A stretch of 64,000 bases of DNA from Bettongia penicillata ogilbyi (Eukaryota; Chordata; Mammalia; Diprotodontia; Potoroidae), in NCBI GenBank assembly GCA_023548195.1, contig JAJHZJ010000014.1, forward strand, positions 13,554,718 through 13,618,717. The letters run 5' to 3'. This document shows, piece after piece, positions 35,129 through 48,284 of the stretch. The notes beneath the pieces were generated by a model that worked only from the letters and a program-made list of their open reading frames with translations, was not told the origin of the DNA and made no database searches. The first letter of the stretch is position 1. Each line of letters starts with the position of its first letter. The position numbers were made by a program, and so were the translations under genes.

Positions 35129-36567
35129 GTAAATTAAGATTTTCATTAAAATTTATGTAAAACTAAAGCAGACATATATTTCATTGTATGAAATTGTTCT
35201 TTATTTTAGAGAAATACTTGACATTCAAGGCCGTTAATATGCTCAACAGATACATTAGTATTTGAATTTTTAAAACTGATATTTAAATAGTAAAAAACAA
35301 ACAGAATTATTGAAATAGTTTACAAGAAGAAACATTTGGTGTAGAATGTTCTCTTGCTCAAGAGCTTATCTGATAATTTGTAATTTTTCAATTATCATTT
35401 GACACCTGCTTGACTAAGTTGATTTTATTTTTCCTTGTAAATTTGTTTACTTATGAGTTAGCTATTCTAGTATTTTTGTGAAATGCCTATTTTGAATATG
35501 TAGGAAAAAATAAAATTTTTATTTCATATACCCAGGAAATATTTTTTTCCTTAAAAAAAATGAAATGAAGCCTCATTTTTGAAGACTATGGTAGGATTAC
35601 ATTGGACAAATCATTTTACTTTGAGCCTCCTTTTTCTCATATGTAAAATTAGGGAGCTGGACTTATTCTAAAAAGTCTATAGCTTTTTAATAGAGTTTCT
35701 ATTAAAATTCTATAGCTTCTCTAGCTCTAGACATTCAATATTTGTATGATTCTCAAAGATTGTCAGATAGTTGGGGGAGAAAAAATGTATTCATATTGGA
35801 AACTAGTTCTGTGTATTAAATTGGTTTATCTCATATTGTCCTCAGAAATTAGTCATTGTTAACTGAGCTTTCTTTTGCCTATAAGAGGTACATATGTATC
35901 TGCATTTTATATCTCACTATAAGATATGTCACTTTTGTAAAATCAATATGTGTATGTCTTGATGATGCTTGAGTTGTAGTCTCTTATTGCTTATTATTAA
36001 AATTATATAAAGCATAGACTTTCTTAAAAGAGGGGAATGGGAAAAGAAGGTAAGGAAGTGAGCATTTATACAGTGCTTACTGTGGGCCTAGCACTATACT
36101 AAGTAAGCATTTTGCCCATGTCTCACAGTAATTTGTTTTCTGAATATTCAAAGCCTAAATATTTTTCAAATCTCAGTTAAAATCTTATCTCCTTCTTTAT
36201 GTTTGCAAGTGCATAGCTTCTGGAAATGATATTTCCCTTCCAGGGTCCCTGTAGCACTTTAAAATACAGACAAAAAATCTTTACATGTTTCTTTTCACTC
36301 AAAATAGTAGAATTCGCCAGATTAAGGGTTGTGCTTTGTCTTTCTTTTTCTTAATAACTGGTTTAATCTTTTGCAGGATTTGTTCTTTTTCTGATAATTA
36401 GTGGTCACCATAGCAATTCTAAGGACCTTGGCTTTAATGAAAACATTTTTGCAATCAAATAGAATAAGCTCTTTGAGTTTTCTAATTCTAATTTCTAATT
36501 CTAACTTTCAAACAATTGCATTTTGAATATACTATTAATTTTTTCTTTTTGTGAATTTTCTTTTTAG
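35129..36567 (+). other. BAZ1A: BAZ1A intron 3 (1,439 bases)
   Basis: A short AT-rich intron, GTAAAT...TTTTTAG, with no LINE copy in it. Only a small MIR-like piece near 36060-36130 ('agtgcttactgtgggcctagcactatactaagtaagc') is recognisable. Confidence 0.9.
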
Positions 36568-36669
36568 GAAGAAAAAATCCACAATTGATCCCTCATTGTT
36601 CAAGTACAAGGTGCAGCCCATTAAAAAGGAATTATATGAATCAATTGTGGTTAAAGCATCTCAAATAAG
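36568..36669 (+). CDS. BAZ1A: BAZ1A coding exon 4 (residues 179-212)
   Basis: GG|G completes Gly179. The exon then reads KKKSTIDPSLFKYKVQPIKK and ELYESIVVKASQI, matching the BAZ1A segment after the acidic linker. The KKK cluster followed by a conserved FKYKVQP block gives a basic patch. No catalytic function is expected, and its role is likely structural or DNA contact. The acceptor is a strong pyrimidine tract ending TTTTTAG, and the donor is TAAG|GTAAAA. Its length of 102 bases is divisible by three, with phase-2 introns on both sides. Confidence 0.96.
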
Positions 36670-36715
36670 GTAAAACTCAGTACCTAAAGTATGATAAAGG
36701 TAGAATAAATATATG

Positions 36716-36717
<2 letters not shown>

Positions 36718-36750
<33 letters not shown>
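36718..36750. repeat. (GT)n microsatellite
   Basis: A near-perfect GT run of about 16 units just inside intron 4, starting about 50 bases downstream of the exon 4 donor. Confidence 0.9.
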
Positions 36751-36751
<1 letters not shown>

Positions 36752-37419
36752 TTTACAGCACATTTGTAGTGATTTACAACACAGTCTTTTTGAATAGTAG
36801 GCATAAGTATAATTATTGGTATTATAAAAAGAGCCTGCTTGAATTCTGTGCTTTGGCTTGGATCAACAAATGCCCCTACCAAGAAATAAGAACGGAGTCA
36901 CCTTACTTCCATGAAATAATGAAGTGTTCAGTGAATAACTGCTAAAAATGCAGCAGTATCCATGGATATTTCATTTATCTTTTGAAAGAAGTTGACGATG
37001 GAATTATGTCTATTAAAAATACAATTTTGAAACACTATTAGAATGTGTCAGAGAGGTCTTTCTACCACCAGGTGAGTGGGCAACCTCTTTAAAGTAGAAT
37101 ATTAGAATGCAAAATAAATTGTCAGAATATGAAGTTAATGGGTACATTTTACTGTATGTGTGGTAATCTTGTCTTCAGAAAGAAAAGGTGTTCACGTGGA
37201 ATGAGCAAGGAATGGTAGGGACAGCGCTTCAGAGGTAATCTCTAGATGTCAGAAAACAAGGAATACTTGTAGCATATTGAGTGAATTCCCCGGGGTGGAA
37301 CTCGTGGAGGGACAGGGACAAAAGTAGGGGAAGTATGGAAAGAAACGGAAGGATTGTAAGCCTATAGTATTAGAAAAAGGGTGTAAAATTAACTCTCAGA
37401 ACTTTAGATACGAATGGAC

Positions 37420-40400
37420 GTGCCATCAAAATGAAAGTGTGGTAGATTAGATTAGAAACAAAACCCTGTATTTTGTTCCTTGCAAGAAACACACTTAAAG
37501 AAGAATATACACATAACAAAAATGAGGGACGGGAGCAGAATTTACTGTGCATCAGTCAGATCCAGAAAACCTCAGGAGTTTAGATTGTGGTAACGGACAA
37601 AGGAAAAAACAGACATTCACAGTAGAAAAAGGAATGAACAAGGAAATGGCATTAAATTGAAAGGAACTGTAGATAACAAACTCACAGCAGTATTAACTTT
37701 TATGTTTAGTAACATCTGAATCAATAAAGAAAAAATGAAAAGCTTTAAGAAAATATAGACAATAATGTAACAGTTTCAGGAACTTTAAATATCTCTTCTC
37801 AGTTTTGAATAAGTCTAAAAGATAAACAAAAATCTGCAATTATAGAAATTATCAAATTACTGGAAAAATCTAGAACTAAAAAACATGCTTTCTCCTAAAT
37901 GAAATTGCTAAAGAATCTCTTTCCTAGCACCACAGTGAATGTTTACAGTAATTGACCATGTATTGGGATAGAGAGATATTGCAAGTAAATATAAGAAAAC
38001 AGAAATAATCAGTACATTTTTAAAGACTATAACCTCCCAAAATAGCCTTCATTTCAGAGAGCACAAACAAAAGACAAAGGCTGAAATGGAAGCTTAACAA
38101 GTGAAATCCTAAATGAGTGGGTGAAAGAACAAAACACATAAACAATAAATAGACATATGAAAAACATGGCAATGATGAAACAATATATCAGAATTTCTGA
38201 AATGCAGCTAAAGTAGTCTTTGGAAGAAAAAATCATTAAATCTCCATTAACAAAATAGAAAAAAGAGGATTATGAATTCACTATGTATTAAAAAGAATTT
38301 AGAAAGTTAACATACATAGTGAAAATAAGTAAAGAAGAGGGAATGTTTAAAATTAGGATAGAAATAGATAAATTGGAAACTAAAGAGATAAAATTTAAAA
38401 CTAGCTCTTTGAATATAACATTTATAATCCATTAGCCAATTTGGTTAAAAATTAGAGAGCAGGAAAATAAAATAAGGTGAACAAGGTAATATCGCAGTGG
38501 CAAGAAGAAATGAAAAGAATTATCAGTTATGCTAGCAAATCTGAGAATTATACAGAAGAAATTGAAAATATGAAATAGAAATCTTAAATCTCAGAAAAGG
38601 AGATGGAACGAGCTCCAAAGGAACTACTAACATAAAGTTAAATATCAAGAAATAGACTTGCAAAAAGTAACAAACACAAAATGAACTTGACCATAAAAAA
38701 CTAGTATGGTGAAAGGAAAGAGCAAGACAAAACTTCAGAAGACAACTATGTCAAAACAGCTACAAGATGAAGAGGAAGTTGAATACATATTTTAGAAAAT
38801 GAAATTGAACAAGCCATAGATGAGCTTCCTAAGAAAAATCCCCAGGTTCATACAGATTCAATAGTGAATTTTACTAAAGATTAAAAGAACAATGAATTCT
38901 AATATCACATAAACTGTCTGAGAAAATAGACAAAGAAGTCTTACGAAATTCCTTTCCTGAGGAAAAAATGGTTGTGATACCTAAACCAGGCAGAGCAAAA
39001 ACTGAAAATTATTTATCAATTTCCCTAATGAATATTAATGAAAAAATTCTAAAACACAAGAGGAAATTACAGCAGCATATTTCCAAGACCATACACTATG
39101 TATGGCCAGGTAGGGTTTATACCAGGAATGCAGGACTGGTTCAATTTTAGCAAAATTATCAGCATAATTGACCCTAAAAATCAATCACAAGAATAATAAA
39201 AATGGTATTTATCTCAATAGACTCTGAAAAAGCTTTTGACAAAATGCAGCACTTGTTCCTATTAAAAATACTAGAAAGCATAGGAATAAATTGAACCTTC
39301 CTTAAAATAAGTAGTATTTATCTAAAACCACCACTAAGTGTTATCTATAATGGGGATAAGCTAGAAGCCTTCCCAGTAAGATCAGAGTGAAATGAGGATG
39401 CACATTATCATCACTGTTATTCAGTATTGTAGTAGTAATGTTAGTTATAGCAATAAGAGAAGAAAAATAAATGGAAGGAATTAGAATGGGAATGAGAAAA
39501 GAAAATAATTATTCTTTGCAGATAACGTACTTAGAGAATCCTAGAAGATCAACTAAATACAACTTGAAATAAATAACAATTTTAGCAGAGTTGCAGGATA
39601 TAAAATAAATCCACATAAATCATCTGCATTCCTATATATTACCAACAAAGTCCAGAGGGAAGAGATAGAGACATTCCATTTAAAGTAAATGTAGACAATA
39701 TAAAATATTTGGAAATCTACCTGCAAAGATAAACCCAGGAACTATTCCACATTTAGGTCCAAACAATTGGAGAAGTATTAATTGTTCATGGGGAGGCCAA
39801 GCCAGTATAATAAAAATGACAGTGCTACCTAAATTAATTTTCTTAACTCAGTGCCATACCAAACTACCAAAGAATTATTTTATATAACTATAAAGAAGTA
39901 ATAACAAAATTCATCTGGAAGAACAAAAGGTCATAAGTAGCAAGGGAATCATTGGGTGAAAAATGTGAAGGAAGGTCAACAAGCGGTACGAGATCTCAAA
40001 GTATAATAAAACTGTGATCATCCAAACAAACTGAAACTACCTAAGAAATAGAGTGGTGGATTGATGGAATGCATTAGGTACACAATACACAGCAGTAAAT
40101 GACTATAGAAATCTAGTGTTTGATCTAAGCTTTTTGGTTAAGAACTCACTATTTGACAAAAATTGCTGGGGAAAATTGGAAAACAGTTTGTCAGAAACTA
40201 GTTATAGACTCACATCTCCCACCATATACTCAGATAAGGTCAAAATAGATAATGATTTAGATCTAAATGGTAAAATTAGGGAATTAGGGGGACCACAGAA
40301 AATTTTTACCTGTCACATTTATGGATAAGGGAATTCATGACTGAGCAAGAGAGAGAGCATTAAGGGATAAAGAATAGATAATTTTGATTATTACATTAAA

Positions 40401-41430
40401 TTAAAAAGGTTTTGTACAAACAAAATCAAAGCATTAGAAGGGAAATGGGAAATTAGAAAAACGTTTTTACAACTAGTATCTTTGATAAAGGCATTCTTTT
40501 TCAAATATACAGTGAATTGAGCCATATTTATAAAAATAAGAGTTATCTCCTAATTGATAGTCAAAAGATTTGAATAGGCAGTATTCAGATGAAGAAATCA
40601 AAGCTATCTGTAGTCATGTGAAAACATGCTGTGAGTGAAATGCTGCATGTTACAATGATTCTGAGGTTCCATCTCACACCTGTTAGATGACAGAAAAGGA
40701 ATGTGACAAATATTGGAGGGCATGTGGGAAAATTGGGACACTAATGCACTGTTGGTGGAGTTGTGAGCTGATCCAGCCATTTTGGAGAGCAGTTGGTACT
40801 ATGTCCAAAGGATGATAAAATTGTGCATGCCCTTGGATCCAGAAATACCATTACAATGCTTGTATCCCAAAGAGATCAAGGAAAAAGAAAAATAACCTAC
40901 ATGTAGAAAAATATTTTTAACAGCTCTTTTAGTGGTAGTAAAGGATTGGAAATTGAGGGAATGTCCATTAATTGAAGAATGGCTGAACAAGTTATGGTAT
41001 ATGATTGTGATGGAATACTATGTGCTATAAGAAATCATGAGCAGGATGGTTATTTGAGGTGAGGCAAAGTGAAGTGAGCAGGGCTAGGAGAACACTGTAC
41101 ACAATAACAGCAATAATTATACAATAATCAACTGTGAATGACTTAGCTATTTTCAGTAATATAATGATCCAAGATAATTTGGAAAGAACGTATGATGAAA
41201 AGGGCCCAATACCTCAATAGAAGGGACTGATGGAGCCTGACTGCAGATTGAACCATAATTTTTTCACTTTATTTTTCTTGCTTTTTTTTTTCAACATGGC
41301 TCATTTCCAGATGTTTTGCATGATTTTTCACACATATAATTGATGTCACATCAGTTTTCTTAATGGGTGGGTGAAGGGTGTGAGGGACGGAGAATTTTGA
41401 ACTCAAAATTTTTAAAAAATGAAGTTAAAC
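37420..41430 (+). mobile_element. Long decayed L1, sense to BAZ1A, ORF2 and 3' UTR
   Basis: ORF2-derived blocks appear in the right order. There is an endonuclease-like 'ccttgcaagaaacacac' (LQETH) near 37480. A linker near 38400 includes 'actagctctttgaatataac'. A reverse-transcriptase block runs from 38960 to 39250, with 'KPGRAKTENYLSISLMNINEKIL' in frame, then 'gtttataccaggaatgcaggactggttcaa' and 'tctcaatagactctgaaaaagcttttgac' (ID-EKAFD). The C-terminal Cys/Trp region follows at about 40735-40990 ('ctgttggtggagttgtgagctgatcc'). The 3' UTR ends near 41430 with 'gaactcaaaatttttaaaaaatg'. Frames are broken throughout. A full ORF1/5' UTR could not be recognised, so it is probably 5'-truncated. 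Confidence 0.8.
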
Positions 41431-41639
41431 TTTCCTCCTTCCCAACTAGAGGCAGTTCAATGGAACAGGCCAGAGGAGAGAGAATCATAAATAATGGTGT
41501 AGAGTAAGTTGCCCTCAGGAAGTATAGTCTTTCAGTGTTATCTTTACAATATTGTTATAAAAATATATTCTCCTGATTTTTCTTACAAACTGGAAAGGAG
41601 ATTACTTAGGAACGAACTCTTTATTTGATTAAAAACTGC

Positions 41640-42730
41640 CAAGAAAATTCAAAATTAGTCTGGTGCAAATTAACCTCAGACCAATACTTGACAACCTATT
41701 CAACAATACATTCTACATGGATTGGTGACCTTATTTTGTAAATATCATAATATAAAAAAGAAGAGAAGCAGATTATATGTTCTGAGTATGAGACATATTC
41801 TTAACAGGGGATAGAGGCAAATACAAAAGATAGAATACATAACTCTGATTATATGACATTGAAAAGCTTTTGCACATGCAAAATTAATATACCTACATCT
41901 TTTCATCAAATTCTGTACCAATTGTTTATGTATTTTGGATATCAAACTTCTGTACTCTCACCTTTCCTACCGTGTATATATAAACAACACACACATATAT
42001 GCATATATGTATATATAATGTATATATGCGCAACTCTCTATATATGTATGTATATATTTGTATGTATGTATGTATGTATAAAACTAAAAGCAAAACCAAA
42101 ACCTCTTTCAAAATGGATAAGAATTATCAGATACTAGCTGTGTGACCCTGGGCAAATCGCTTAACCTCAATCGTTTCCAAAACCAAAAAAACTTAAAAAA
42201 AGTCAAAGACATGAACCAGTAGTTTTGAAAAGAAGAGAAAAATGCTTTGAAATTATGTGCCAAATTACTACTAATAAGGAAAGTATAAATCAGTTTTAAT
42301 TCATATCCTGCAAATTTGAAAAGATAACTAAAGCTGGAATAATCAGTATTGGAGTGATTGTGGGATGGTAAGCACTCAGTATATGGTTTCTAGGAAAAAT
42401 AGGCATTATTGGTGGGGCTATGAATCAGAAAAATCTCTTTGGAAAGCAATTTAAAATTACACAAATAAGATGACAAAAGTGTCTATATACTTTGACCCAG
42501 AAATTCCATTAATAGAGTTATACCTCAAAGAGGCTGTCAATAGTAAGAAAGCCCCCATACATACCAGAATATTTGCAGAAGTACTTTTTGTGCTAGCAAG
42601 TAATTGGAAAATTGCTAAAAAGAAAAATAATGGTACATGAATGTTAATAGAATATTATTGTGCGGTTAGAAATAATAAATATAATGAATATAGAAAAGTA
42701 TGAAAAGATCTTGATGAACTAGTGTTTGAG
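41640..42730 (+). mobile_element. Second decayed L1 fragment, ORF2 3' end, with embedded repeats
   Basis: ORF2 C-terminal sequence ('ttatatgacattgaaaagcttttgcacatgcaaaattaatatacctacatc') leads to a TATATG-rich simple repeat (41985-42078) and a SINE scrap at 42125-42180 ('actagctgtgtgaccctgggcaaatcgcttaacctcaat'). L1 then continues to about 42730: 'attattggtggggctatgaatcagaaaaatc' and 'tttgacccagaaattccatta'. It repeats the same L1 part as 40500-41040, so it is an independent copy. Confidence 0.7.
41985..42078. repeat. TATATG/TATG simple repeat
   Basis: Degenerate alternating TA/TG-rich sequence ending in about five tatg units (42060-42078). Confidence 0.8.
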
Positions 42731-43564
42731 GCCGGATTTGACTGAATCCTGATGTAGCTCCATTGAGCCATCTAGATGGCTTCCCTTTACATAATCATTT
42801 AATCAGATTTGCCTGCAGAGGCACCTTCTTACTTAGTGCCTTTTTAGTTCAAGTGTTTACACTGGGTTTATAATAAAGACAGCATTATCTAGTTTATATT
42901 GGTTAAACTTTATAATTTCTTATTAATGTAGCACTCTGGCAAAAGCTTACACAGAAAAACCAGCATTTCTGAAAATTCAGGAAGACTGATAATTTTTTCC
43001 CCTAATATTGCCCCTTTGTTTTCTAAAATTCTCCATAGGGTTTCTTCCATTTCTCTTTTACATTCCCTACAGATGGATAAAAGGAGCAGAACCAATATAT
43101 GGATGACCGTAGTTGGCTAAATGCACTTATGATAATTTTTAATCAGTGATGTTTGATTTACAGTGGTCAAACAAATTCAAGGAGTTGACAACTTTATACT
43201 AGAATCCTCTGGTCTATTATTTATACTATGTACTTTGTATTTTTTTTTTTAAGCTGTTACATCATAATTTCAGTTACCTTAGTGGTATAGATTCTAAATG
43301 AGGACTTAGAATTTAATGACTTCTTCATCTCCACTACCTAAGTGAAGAAACCTATAGTTTTCCCAGTCTGGTTTGATTTTAAGTATTCTCTGAAATAGAT
43401 CTGCTGAAAATTGCAACATTGTGCTTCATTCTAGAAACTGAATAATTGATGTTCTAGTCATAAACAAGCTAAAAACAGATGACACGAGAGTGAGGCGGTT
43501 AAAATATATTTCCATGAGAGGTGGGACTCCATAGGGGAGCTGCTTCCAGTGTCCATCTGTGTAT

Positions 43565-44710
43565 TCTTTTAAATTATTATTATTATTAATTTACTTTTCG
43601 TTTTCAACATTCACTTCACAAGATTTTGAGTTTCAAATTTTCTGCCCATCTCTCCCTTCACTGACCTCAAGACATTGTGCATTCTGATTACTCCTTATCC
43701 AATCTGCCTTCCCTTCTATCACACCCTCCCTTCTCTCATTCCCTTCCCCTCTATTTTCTTGCAGGGCAAGATGGATTTCTGTACCCCATTGCCTATATGT
43801 CTTATATGTCAGTTGCATGTAAAAACGATTTTAAACATTCACTTTTAAAACTTGAGTTCCAACTTCTCTCCCTCACCCATCCCCACTGAGAAAGCAAGCG
43901 ATTTGATATAGGTTATACATGTGTAGTCATGCAAAACAATTCTATAACAGTCATGTTGTAAAAGACTAACCATATTTCCCTCCATCCTATCCTGCTCCCC
44001 CATTTATTCTATTCTTTTGTTTAACCCTGTCCCCCCTCAGAAGTGTTTACTTCTAATTACCCCCACCTCCCCATCCTTGATTTATTCCCCTTCCCTCCTA
44101 CTTTCCTGTTGTGTAAGATAGATTTTCATGCCAAGTGTGCATGTTATTCCCTCCTTAAACCAAATCCAATGAGAGTAAGATTCACTCTTTCCTTGTCACC
44201 TCCCCCTTCTTCCCCTCCATTGAAAAAGCTTTTTCTTTCCTCTTTTTTGTGAGAGAGATAATTTACCCCATTCTATTTCTCCCTTTATCCTCCCAATATA
44301 TTCCCCTCTCACCACTTTTATTTTTTTAGATTTCCCTTCATATTCAACTCAGCCTGTGCCCTCTGTCCATATGTATATAATCCCTCCAACTACCCTAATA
44401 CTGAAAAAAAGTCTTAAAGAGTTATAAATATTAACTTTCCATGTAGGAATATAAACAGTTCAACTTTAGTAAGTCCCTTAAGATTTCTCTTTCCTGTTTA
44501 CCTTTTCATGTTTCTCTTACTTAATTCTTGTGTTTGAAAGTCAAATTTTCTATCCATCTCTAGTCTTTTCATCAAGAATGCTTGAAAGTCCTCTATTTCA
44601 TTGAGTGACCATTTTTTCCCCCCAAGGTATTATACTCAATTTTGGTGGGGTAGGGGACTCTTGGTTTTAATCCTAAATCCTTTGCCCTCTGGAGTATCAT
44701 ATTTCTTCAT
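43565..44710 (-). mobile_element. HAL1 copy D, 5'-truncated 3' fragment
   Basis: It contains both 3' tail modules (about 43605 and 43845), the purine-rich (sense) 3' UTR and the C-terminal codons of ORF1 near 44540-44690 ('tgtttgaaagtcaaattttctatccatctctagtc'). It ends at about 44710. As in copy B, the GT array is absent ('ctgtccatatgtatataatcc' at about 44363). It is therefore an older, 5'-truncated insertion. Confidence 0.8.
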
Positions 44711-44964
44711 ATATTCTTTGCCATCCACAGGGAGACCAGAGTGTGAAGCATAGGTAGCCAGGAACAATCCCATTAGAGCCTCAGTCCTGTTGAGGAAGTG
44801 AGGTCTCATGGTGACTTTTTCTTCCAGAATTACTTAGTTTCATTGCTTGTGGAATACTTTTGTTGTTGTTTTCATAGTATTAAGATTTTTGATTGATATT
44901 TTTAGGCTTCTAAAGTATACCTATTCATTATAATAATATGGTGTTGACTCTAAGAGAATTAGTA

Positions 44965-45400
44965 CATATATTTAGATAAAACACTGGACTTGGGACTTAG
45001 AAGACCTGAGTTCAATCTTACCTCTGACATTTATGAGTTATGTGACTATGACCTAATATCTCACAACATTAGTTTCCCCATCTATAAAATTGATAATTGC
45101 TGCAGTGTACACATCACCATGTTTTTGTAAGAATGAGGAAAGGAAAAAGGGAATAAATATTTTTACATTGTGCTTGCTAAGTGTTTTATAAATCTCATTT
45201 GATCCTCACAACAACCCTCCAAGGTATTTGTTTATTATCTCCTTTTCATATTTAAGGAAGCTGAGGCAAATAGGTTAAATGACTTGTCTAGTATCACACA
45301 TCTAATAAGTATCTGAGACTGGAACTGAACTCAGATTTTCCTATTACTGACTCTAGGCCTAGCTCTCTGGTCACTCCTCTACCTAGCTGCCTAGGAAAAG
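44965..45400. repeat. Inverted pair of SINEs
   Basis: A sense SINE at about 44970-45110 ('aaaacactggacttgggacttagaagacctgagttcaatc', 'ttagtttccccatctataaaattg') is followed by an antisense one at about 45165-45400 ('aatctcatttgatcctcacaacaaccctccaagg', 'aaggaagctgaggcaaataggttaaatgac', 'ctctacctagctgcctagg'). The arrangement lies 260 bases upstream of exon 5. Confidence 0.75.
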
Positions 45401-45663
45401 CACTTTACAAACCTTTAAACATTATAAAATGTGAATACTTATGAATAATATATTTTTCCCATGGTATTCTTAGTAAATTTATTATTCCAAGTAGTACTTA
45501 AATATTCCAGGATTATTTTGAGGAAACTTTGTAAAAATGGCATTGGGAGAATTTTCCTTGTTTTAATTTTAATCAAAAGACAAAGCTATGAGTCTTAAAA
45601 TATCAAAATTTTAGATTTAACTCTTTGGTACTAATAATTTCTTCCCTCTTTCCCCTAATGTAG

Positions 45664-45751
45664 CCGGCGGAAACATCTCTTTTCTCGTGATAGACTAAAG
45701 CTTTTTCTGAAGCAACATTGTGAGCCACATGATGGAGTCATTAAAATTAAG
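45664..45751 (+). CDS. BAZ1A: BAZ1A coding exon 5 (residues 213-242), last coding exon in the window
   Basis: AG|C completes Ser213. The exon reads RRKHLFSRDRLKLFLKQHCE then PHDGVIKIK, a highly conserved basic block of BAZ1A. The acceptor is TTTCCCCTAATGTAG and the donor AAG|GTAATT. It is 88 bases and closes on a codon boundary, so intron 5 is phase 0, unlike introns 1-4. The predicted product continues beyond the window. Known BAZ1A proteins are about 1,550 residues, so roughly 85% of the coding sequence, including the DDT, WAKZ, PHD finger and bromodomain, is not visible here. Confidence 0.96.
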
Positions 45752-46354
45752 GTAATTAGAGTGGTAAAATACTTTCTGGATAGGAAGAGAAATGAGCATA
45801 GAAAAAATACTCTTTTCTCATTTGGCAGAAATTTTAGTACTTTTTTTAATACTGGCAATTATGACGAAAGTACTTTCTGTTTTAGTAGTTGATGTAGTGT
45901 GAATGTCAGATTTTGAAAAATCCAATTGTTCATTATCCTCTTAGCATACAATTTAAATCTGTAATTGTCTAATTACTGAATGATTACTAATTATTTATTC
46001 TTAATTATAATAGCAAAAAATATAGCCAGTTCAAAAGCATATATATCTCTCTATGAAAACATAAAAGACACTTCACTGTATTAGTGACTTAGGTGTTAGG
46101 TACCTTGAATTGCAAAGCAGTTTCATTTCCTTAAACTTTAATACAGTCAAGGACATCTTAAGATCTAGAAACAGTTTTGTCCTGCAAATCTGCTTTAGTG
46201 CATCGACCATCTGTGCTGTATTAAGGGAATACAAAGAAAGGTGATAATAATAATAGTAATATAGTTCTCTACCTTTGAGGAAATATTTATTTTAACACAG
46301 GAGAGATACACAAACAACTACCTATAAACATTCAAGGGATATACAGAGGAAATG

Positions 46355-46690
46355 TTAATTTCAGAGGGAAGGCACTACTGTGTAGGGTGCTGGGAAAGGC
46401 CTTCTGTAGAAGGTGGAACTTGCACTGCGTTTTAAAGGAAACCAGGAATTCAAGAGGTAGAGTTGGGAAGAGGCAGCATTCCAGGTATTTGAAAAGCTCT
46501 CAGTTGGGAGGAATGTTGTGTTCAAAAGACAGGTAAATGTTGGCCAATTGAAAAACACCTGGAAATGGAGAGTAAAGTATGAGAAGACTAGAAAGGTAGA
46601 AAGGAATCAGGTTGTGATGGGCTTTAAATTCCAAACAAAGCATTTTATCTTTGTGTACAGGATGTAATAGGGAGATAGTTGCTTTCTTCT
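46355..46690. repeat. Ancient interspersed repeat copy
   Basis: Phrases such as 'ttctgtagaaggtggaacttgcactgcgttttaaaggaaaccaggaattcaagagg', 'gcagcattccaggtatttg' and 'agaaaggtagaaaggaatcaggttgtgatgggctttaaattcc' belong to the same unnamed repeat family as 10420-11110 and 13715-13955. Confidence 0.55.
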
Positions 46691-47234
46691 GTTCCTAATT
46701 TAATATCTTCAAAGTACTTTGAATTATAGGATTCGGGATTGAGCAGACAGGTGTACATGTTAACCTCCATTGGAAAAGAGTATATGGAAGCAGCTTGCAA
46801 AACATGGAGTAATAATTTTTCAATTGTTTTAAAAAAAGAATAACACTCAGTTATTTTTATTAAGAGGCACATTACAAGGCATCCTTATTGTCAGCCATTT
46901 TTTCTATTCTTGAATTTCAACGAGCATCTCTTTGGCCTAGAATTTCCTCAACAGATCTATACCATTCCTAGTTTTGAGACACCTGGGGAGAGGGTTGTTT
47001 TTTACTACTGCCCCGTTTTCCCAGAGTATTTTCTTTCTTTCTGATGATCTACATTGGCCTATTATGTTTCAGCCTCACCCAGAAAAACTTTAACTTCTCT
47101 TGAAGGGAATAAAAGTATATAAATTTAATTTGAAGTTATTTGAATTCTTCTTGACTTTCTCCCAGAAGATACTGAATTAGGACCAAAAGGGTCTGACAGA
47201 AATTGAACTAATCTGGAGAATGTGTCATATGAAT

Positions 47235-47248
47235 TAAGGGGATGTTTT
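47235..47248. repeat. Target-site duplication, left copy, of HAL1 copy E
   Basis: TAAGGGGATGTTTT is repeated exactly at 50231-50244. The last Ts merge with the A-tail (T on this strand), so the true length is 10-14 bases. A perfect match implies a recent insertion. Confidence 0.9.
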
Positions 47249-48284
47249 TTTTTTTTTTTTTTTTTTTATTTTATTTATTTATTTAGCTTTTTACATTCAT
47301 TTTCACAAATTTTTGGGTTCCAAATTTTCTCCCTTTTTCTCCCCTCCCCCCACCCCAATACCCCAAGCAATCTAATTTTCCCTATCTCCAATCTGTCCTC
47401 TCTTCTGTCATCCCTCCCTTCCCTTGTCTCTATCTTCTCTTTTCTCCTGTAGGGCCAGATGACTTTCTATTCCTCATTAACTGTATGTCTTCTTTCCTAG
47501 TTGCAACAGCAATACTAAACAATTGTTCCTAAAACTTTGAGTTCCAAATTCTCCCCATCTCTCCCTACCCACCCATTCCCTTTGGTACGGCAGGCAATTC
47601 ATTATAGGCCATATCTGTGTAGCTTTGCAAATGACCTTCCTGATAGTCGTGTTGTGTAAGACTAACTGAATTGCCATCCCTCCTAACCTGCCCCTCATTG
47701 TTTCTCTTTGATCCTGTCCCTCCCCAAGTGTTGACTTTCAATTATTCCCTCCTCCCTTTGCCCTCCCTTCCATCATCCCCCCCCAATATCTCCTTCTCCC
47801 CCGCTTTCTTATACTGTAAGATAGGTTTTCATACCAAAATGAGTGTGCATTTCACTCCTTCGTTTAGTCAAATGTGATGAGGGTAAACTTTTGTTTGTTT
47901 GTTTGTTTGTTTTTTTCTTCAGCTCTCCTCTTTTTCCCTCCACTAAAAACATCTCCTACTTGCCTCTTAAATGACATATAGTTACCCCCTTCCATTTCCC
48001 CCTCTTTCCTCTCACTACATTTCTCTCTCATCATTTACCTTAATTCCTTTAAGGTATTGTCCCATCCTATTCAGTTCAATCTGTGCTCTCTGTCTCTGCA
48101 TGTGAATGCATGTGTGTATGTGTGTGCATGCGTGTACATGTGTATGTGTGGTCCCACCAACTACCCAGATACTGAAAAGTTTTAAGAATTAGAAATATTG
48201 TCCTTCCCTGTATGAATGCAAACAGTTCATTTCTGGTAAGTCCCTTAATACTTCTCCTTGCTGTTTACTTTTGCATGCTTCCTC

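Larger units (their letters stand above)
36670..45663 (+). other. BAZ1A: BAZ1A intron 4 (8,994 bases)
   Basis: It is bounded by GTAAAA and CTAATGTAG. Most of it is a long sense-strand decayed L1 plus a second L1 fragment, a HAL1 3' piece and an inverted pair of SINEs. Between 36751 and about 37400 and between 42760 and 43560 no feature could be recognised. Confidence 0.9.

Noticed and set aside
38968..39150. The reverse-transcriptase-like frame as part of an active L1
   Set aside because: Only about 60 codons stay open. Neighbouring ORF2 blocks are in different frames with many stops, so it is a dead fragment.
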